Shown here piece after piece: positions 62,055-64,000 of a stretch of DNA of 64,000 nucleotides. Every line of letters starts with the position of its first letter. The stretch's first letter is position 1. This DNA comes from Paragordius varius (taxonomy: Eukaryota; Nematomorpha): the NCBI GenBank assembly GCA_964247055.1, contig OZ176057.1:434001-498000 (forward strand). Reading direction: 5' to 3'. Below the pieces are notes generated by a model. That model was not told the DNA's origin. It saw nothing but the letters and a program-made list of their open reading frames with translations, and searched no databases. The translations under genes were made by a program, and so were the position numbers.

Positions 62055-62610
62055 AGATGGGCGGCATTCTTGCAATTTTCACTTTCACGGGATTTTTTCC
62101 ACTTGTTTTTTTGTTAACAGTAGTTAAAATTTAGTTTTTGAAAATTTTATACTAAAATATCATTTACTTTTGATAAAATATGCTTTTTATTTATACATTC
62201 TTTAAAATCAAGCACCTCTTTGTAAAATCGATAAGGCATTAAAATCTTTGAATAATTGTGATTTTCACTGCGTTTTCCAATCTTTTTCTTAATTATTTTA
62301 TGCGTCTATATCCTATTTTTATCTTTTTTTATTCAATTATTTAAATTCAGCAATTATATGTAAAAGATGATAATTTTTCGCATAATATAAGGGGCGTTAG
62401 ATGGGAACATTTTTATATACATTTTTCAAGGACCAAAATTTTTAAAAAAAAGTGTGCACCAAAGATTTTTATACAATATTCCATGCATTTTCTATATTTT
62501 GATATCATCTTCACACAAATATCACCAAATAATTTGGAATCTCATTACTTATAATTCCTACTTACCAAGTTTTTTTTACATTCCAATTTTGAATTGTGTT
62601 TTATTAATTT

Positions 62611-62894
62611 CAGTGAAAATTGAAATTATACGGACAAATTGTAAAAACTAAAGGACAAATATTTTTAAATGGTCAATCATACTTTTTAACCCTTAATTAA
62701 TTTTTTGTAAATATAACTGATAATTTTTTAATTACGAAATAAGAATTGTAAGTTGGTGACACAATCAAATATGTATTTTATAATTAAAATTAAATAAGTT
62801 TTATAGGATGAATTAAGGTTTTAAAATTATTTTTTTTAAAATAAATTTGCCTTTTAGATTTTTCATTTTGTCTGTATAATTTCAATTTTCACTG
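62611..62894. mobile_element. MITE family E, intact copy, 284 bp
   Basis: Near-perfect 28-bp terminal inverted repeats: CAGTGAAAATTGAAATTATA followed by CGGACAAA, mirrored at the right end as TTTGTCTGTATAATTTC and AATTTTCACTG. Flanking TAATTT on both sides suggests a 6-bp or longer target duplication. Non-coding and the best reference for the other, older copies (3335-3700, 34819-35053, 60405-60740). Confidence 0.82.
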
Positions 62895-63269
62895 TAATTT
62901 TAATATGGTAAGATTTTTACATATTATAAAAATGCTTATCATCGATTATCCATCATTTTTATTTTCTATATCATGTGTTTGTAGTCAAGCCAAAGTAAAC
63001 CAATTATCCATTATTTATAAATATTCCTTCATTTATATTTTAATAATCATACGTATTCCTGTAATATTTATTTTGGGCAATAAATTTTTAATGGAATGTC
63101 TTTTCCCTTTTTGATATTTTTTGAACTTTGAAGCCTAAATAATTTTTTTGGTTGATTATTATATAATTATGTTCACTCCATTATTAATTATTTTTTAATT
63201 AAAAACAGTCTTTCCAGTTTTTTGTCTGATTATTTAACTCGATTTTTTGATTATATATATATTTTACAC
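62895..63269. other. AT-rich spacer, nothing recognised
   Basis: A 69-codon hydrophobic plus-strand frame (62905-63114) is the sort expected by chance in T-rich DNA. Nothing else seen. Confidence 0.35.
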
Positions 63270-63514
63270 TATTTATTCACCCTTGAACAATTCAGACTCA
63301 CCTTAGATAAAATATGTATTTTTTTGAGTATAAAAATTACTTATGTTTTTTTATATTTTGAAGAAATGGAATTTAAAATAATAAAATATGCCATAAAAAT
63401 ATATTTTATTAATGATGAATCATATTAGCCTGAAAATACGTTTATTTTTAGGGTGAATTAAAATTGTTTCCAGGGTGAATTGAAATTGCTCGAGGGTGAA
63501 TTGTAAATGGTGTA
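63270..63514. mobile_element. MITE family A, copy 7
   Basis: TTCACCCTTGAACAATTCAG at the left, three GGGTGAAT units and TGTAAATGGTGTAT at the right. The left terminus is worn (ACACTATTTATTCACCC). Confidence 0.72.
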
Positions 63515-63854
63515 TTAAAAAATTATCATTTTACATAAATGGATGAAAATATTTAGTGATTTATGTCAAAAATTAAACCGTATAAACAACATTTTCATTG
63601 CATTGTAATTTAATTTTTAAAATTTAATTAAAAACTTAGGAAAACCTACCAAAAATTATAGTTAAAATCAGATTACTTTATGTCCTTTTCACTTTTTTGT
63701 TTTCCATAACATATTGGGCAGTTTTATATCCCCAAGCTCAATCTTGTAAATAAAATACTGCTTTGAAAGTTCTTTAGAAAATTTAATTATTAAACATTTT
63801 ATTCCTGTATTATTTTAAAAAAACTATATATTTTTTACAGTTATTATACCATTT

Positions 63855-64000
63855 TTCATGCAAAAACATCATTTTTTCAACCAAATGCAACATTTTTTTA
63901 AGCAAACGCAACATTTTTTCAAGCAAAGACAACATTTTTTTCTAGCAAACGCAACATTTTTTCAAGCAAAGACAACAATTTTTCAAGCAAACGCAACATT
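63855..64000. repeat. 22-bp minisatellite running off the window
   Basis: About seven copies of a ~22-bp unit, AAGCAAACGCAACATTTTTT with CA next, alternating with a GCAAAGACAACA variant. The repeat begins near 63855 and continues past the last base, so its full size is unknown. Confidence 0.9.

Noticed and set aside
36529-63514. CRISPR-like arrays suggested by repeated GGGTGAATTTGAATTG units
   Set aside because: The repeats are inside inverted-end MITEs, have no regular unique spacers, and the region is eukaryotic.
1-64000. An insect origin
   Set aside because: AT content and gene families alone would allow it, but the noggin-like gene with a mid-domain insert and the 26-nt intron fit planarian flatworms better. 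This stays an inference.

Overview
The window looks like nuclear DNA of a flatworm, most probably a planarian (triclad). It is very AT-rich, genes are split into short exons, and introns and intergenic space are packed with small decayed transposons. The strongest taxonomic clue is a noggin-like gene with a ~63-residue insert inside the noggin domain, a layout known from the planarian noggin-like (nlg) genes. A mariner element and one 26-nt intron fit the same picture. The species is inference. All gene models were joined by hand from GT/AG sites, reading phase and family similarity; none has transcript support here.

Layout. 1069-4721 (+): 3' part of a MAP3K/STE11-type protein kinase, followed directly by a tandem array of a 170-bp unit that is itself a diverged dimer of ~85-bp halves (4990-6345). 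7550-15800: foldback elements, plus a second, broken copy of the kinase tail and its satellite (12364-13500). 15803-18879: a 3.1-kb hAT transposon with 8-bp target duplications and an inverted second copy of part of its own transposase. 20260-26930: CACTA-like, hAT-like and other non-autonomous elements. 27094-31100: a broken Ty3/gypsy LTR retrotransposon fossil. 31447-35167 (+): a five-exon SLC46-family transporter. 35319-37074 (-): a three-exon gene for a small lysine-rich protein with a hydrophobic N-terminus, convergent with the transporter. 40669-47428 (-): a seven-exon noggin-like gene with a dead mariner in one intron. 50975-55850: MITEs, a 1.2-kb giant hairpin and a LINE fragment. 56777-62054 (+): a five-exon Flower-family (calcium channel flower) paralogue with a 26-nt first intron. 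62611-64000: a MITE and a 22-bp minisatellite running off the window.

The genes are not an operon or obvious pathway. They encode a secreted BMP-antagonist-like protein, a synaptic/endocytic-type membrane protein, a solute transporter, a signalling kinase and one unknown. What unites the region is repeat load: most large introns hold one or more TIR elements, and one SLC46 intron is nearly all MITE.
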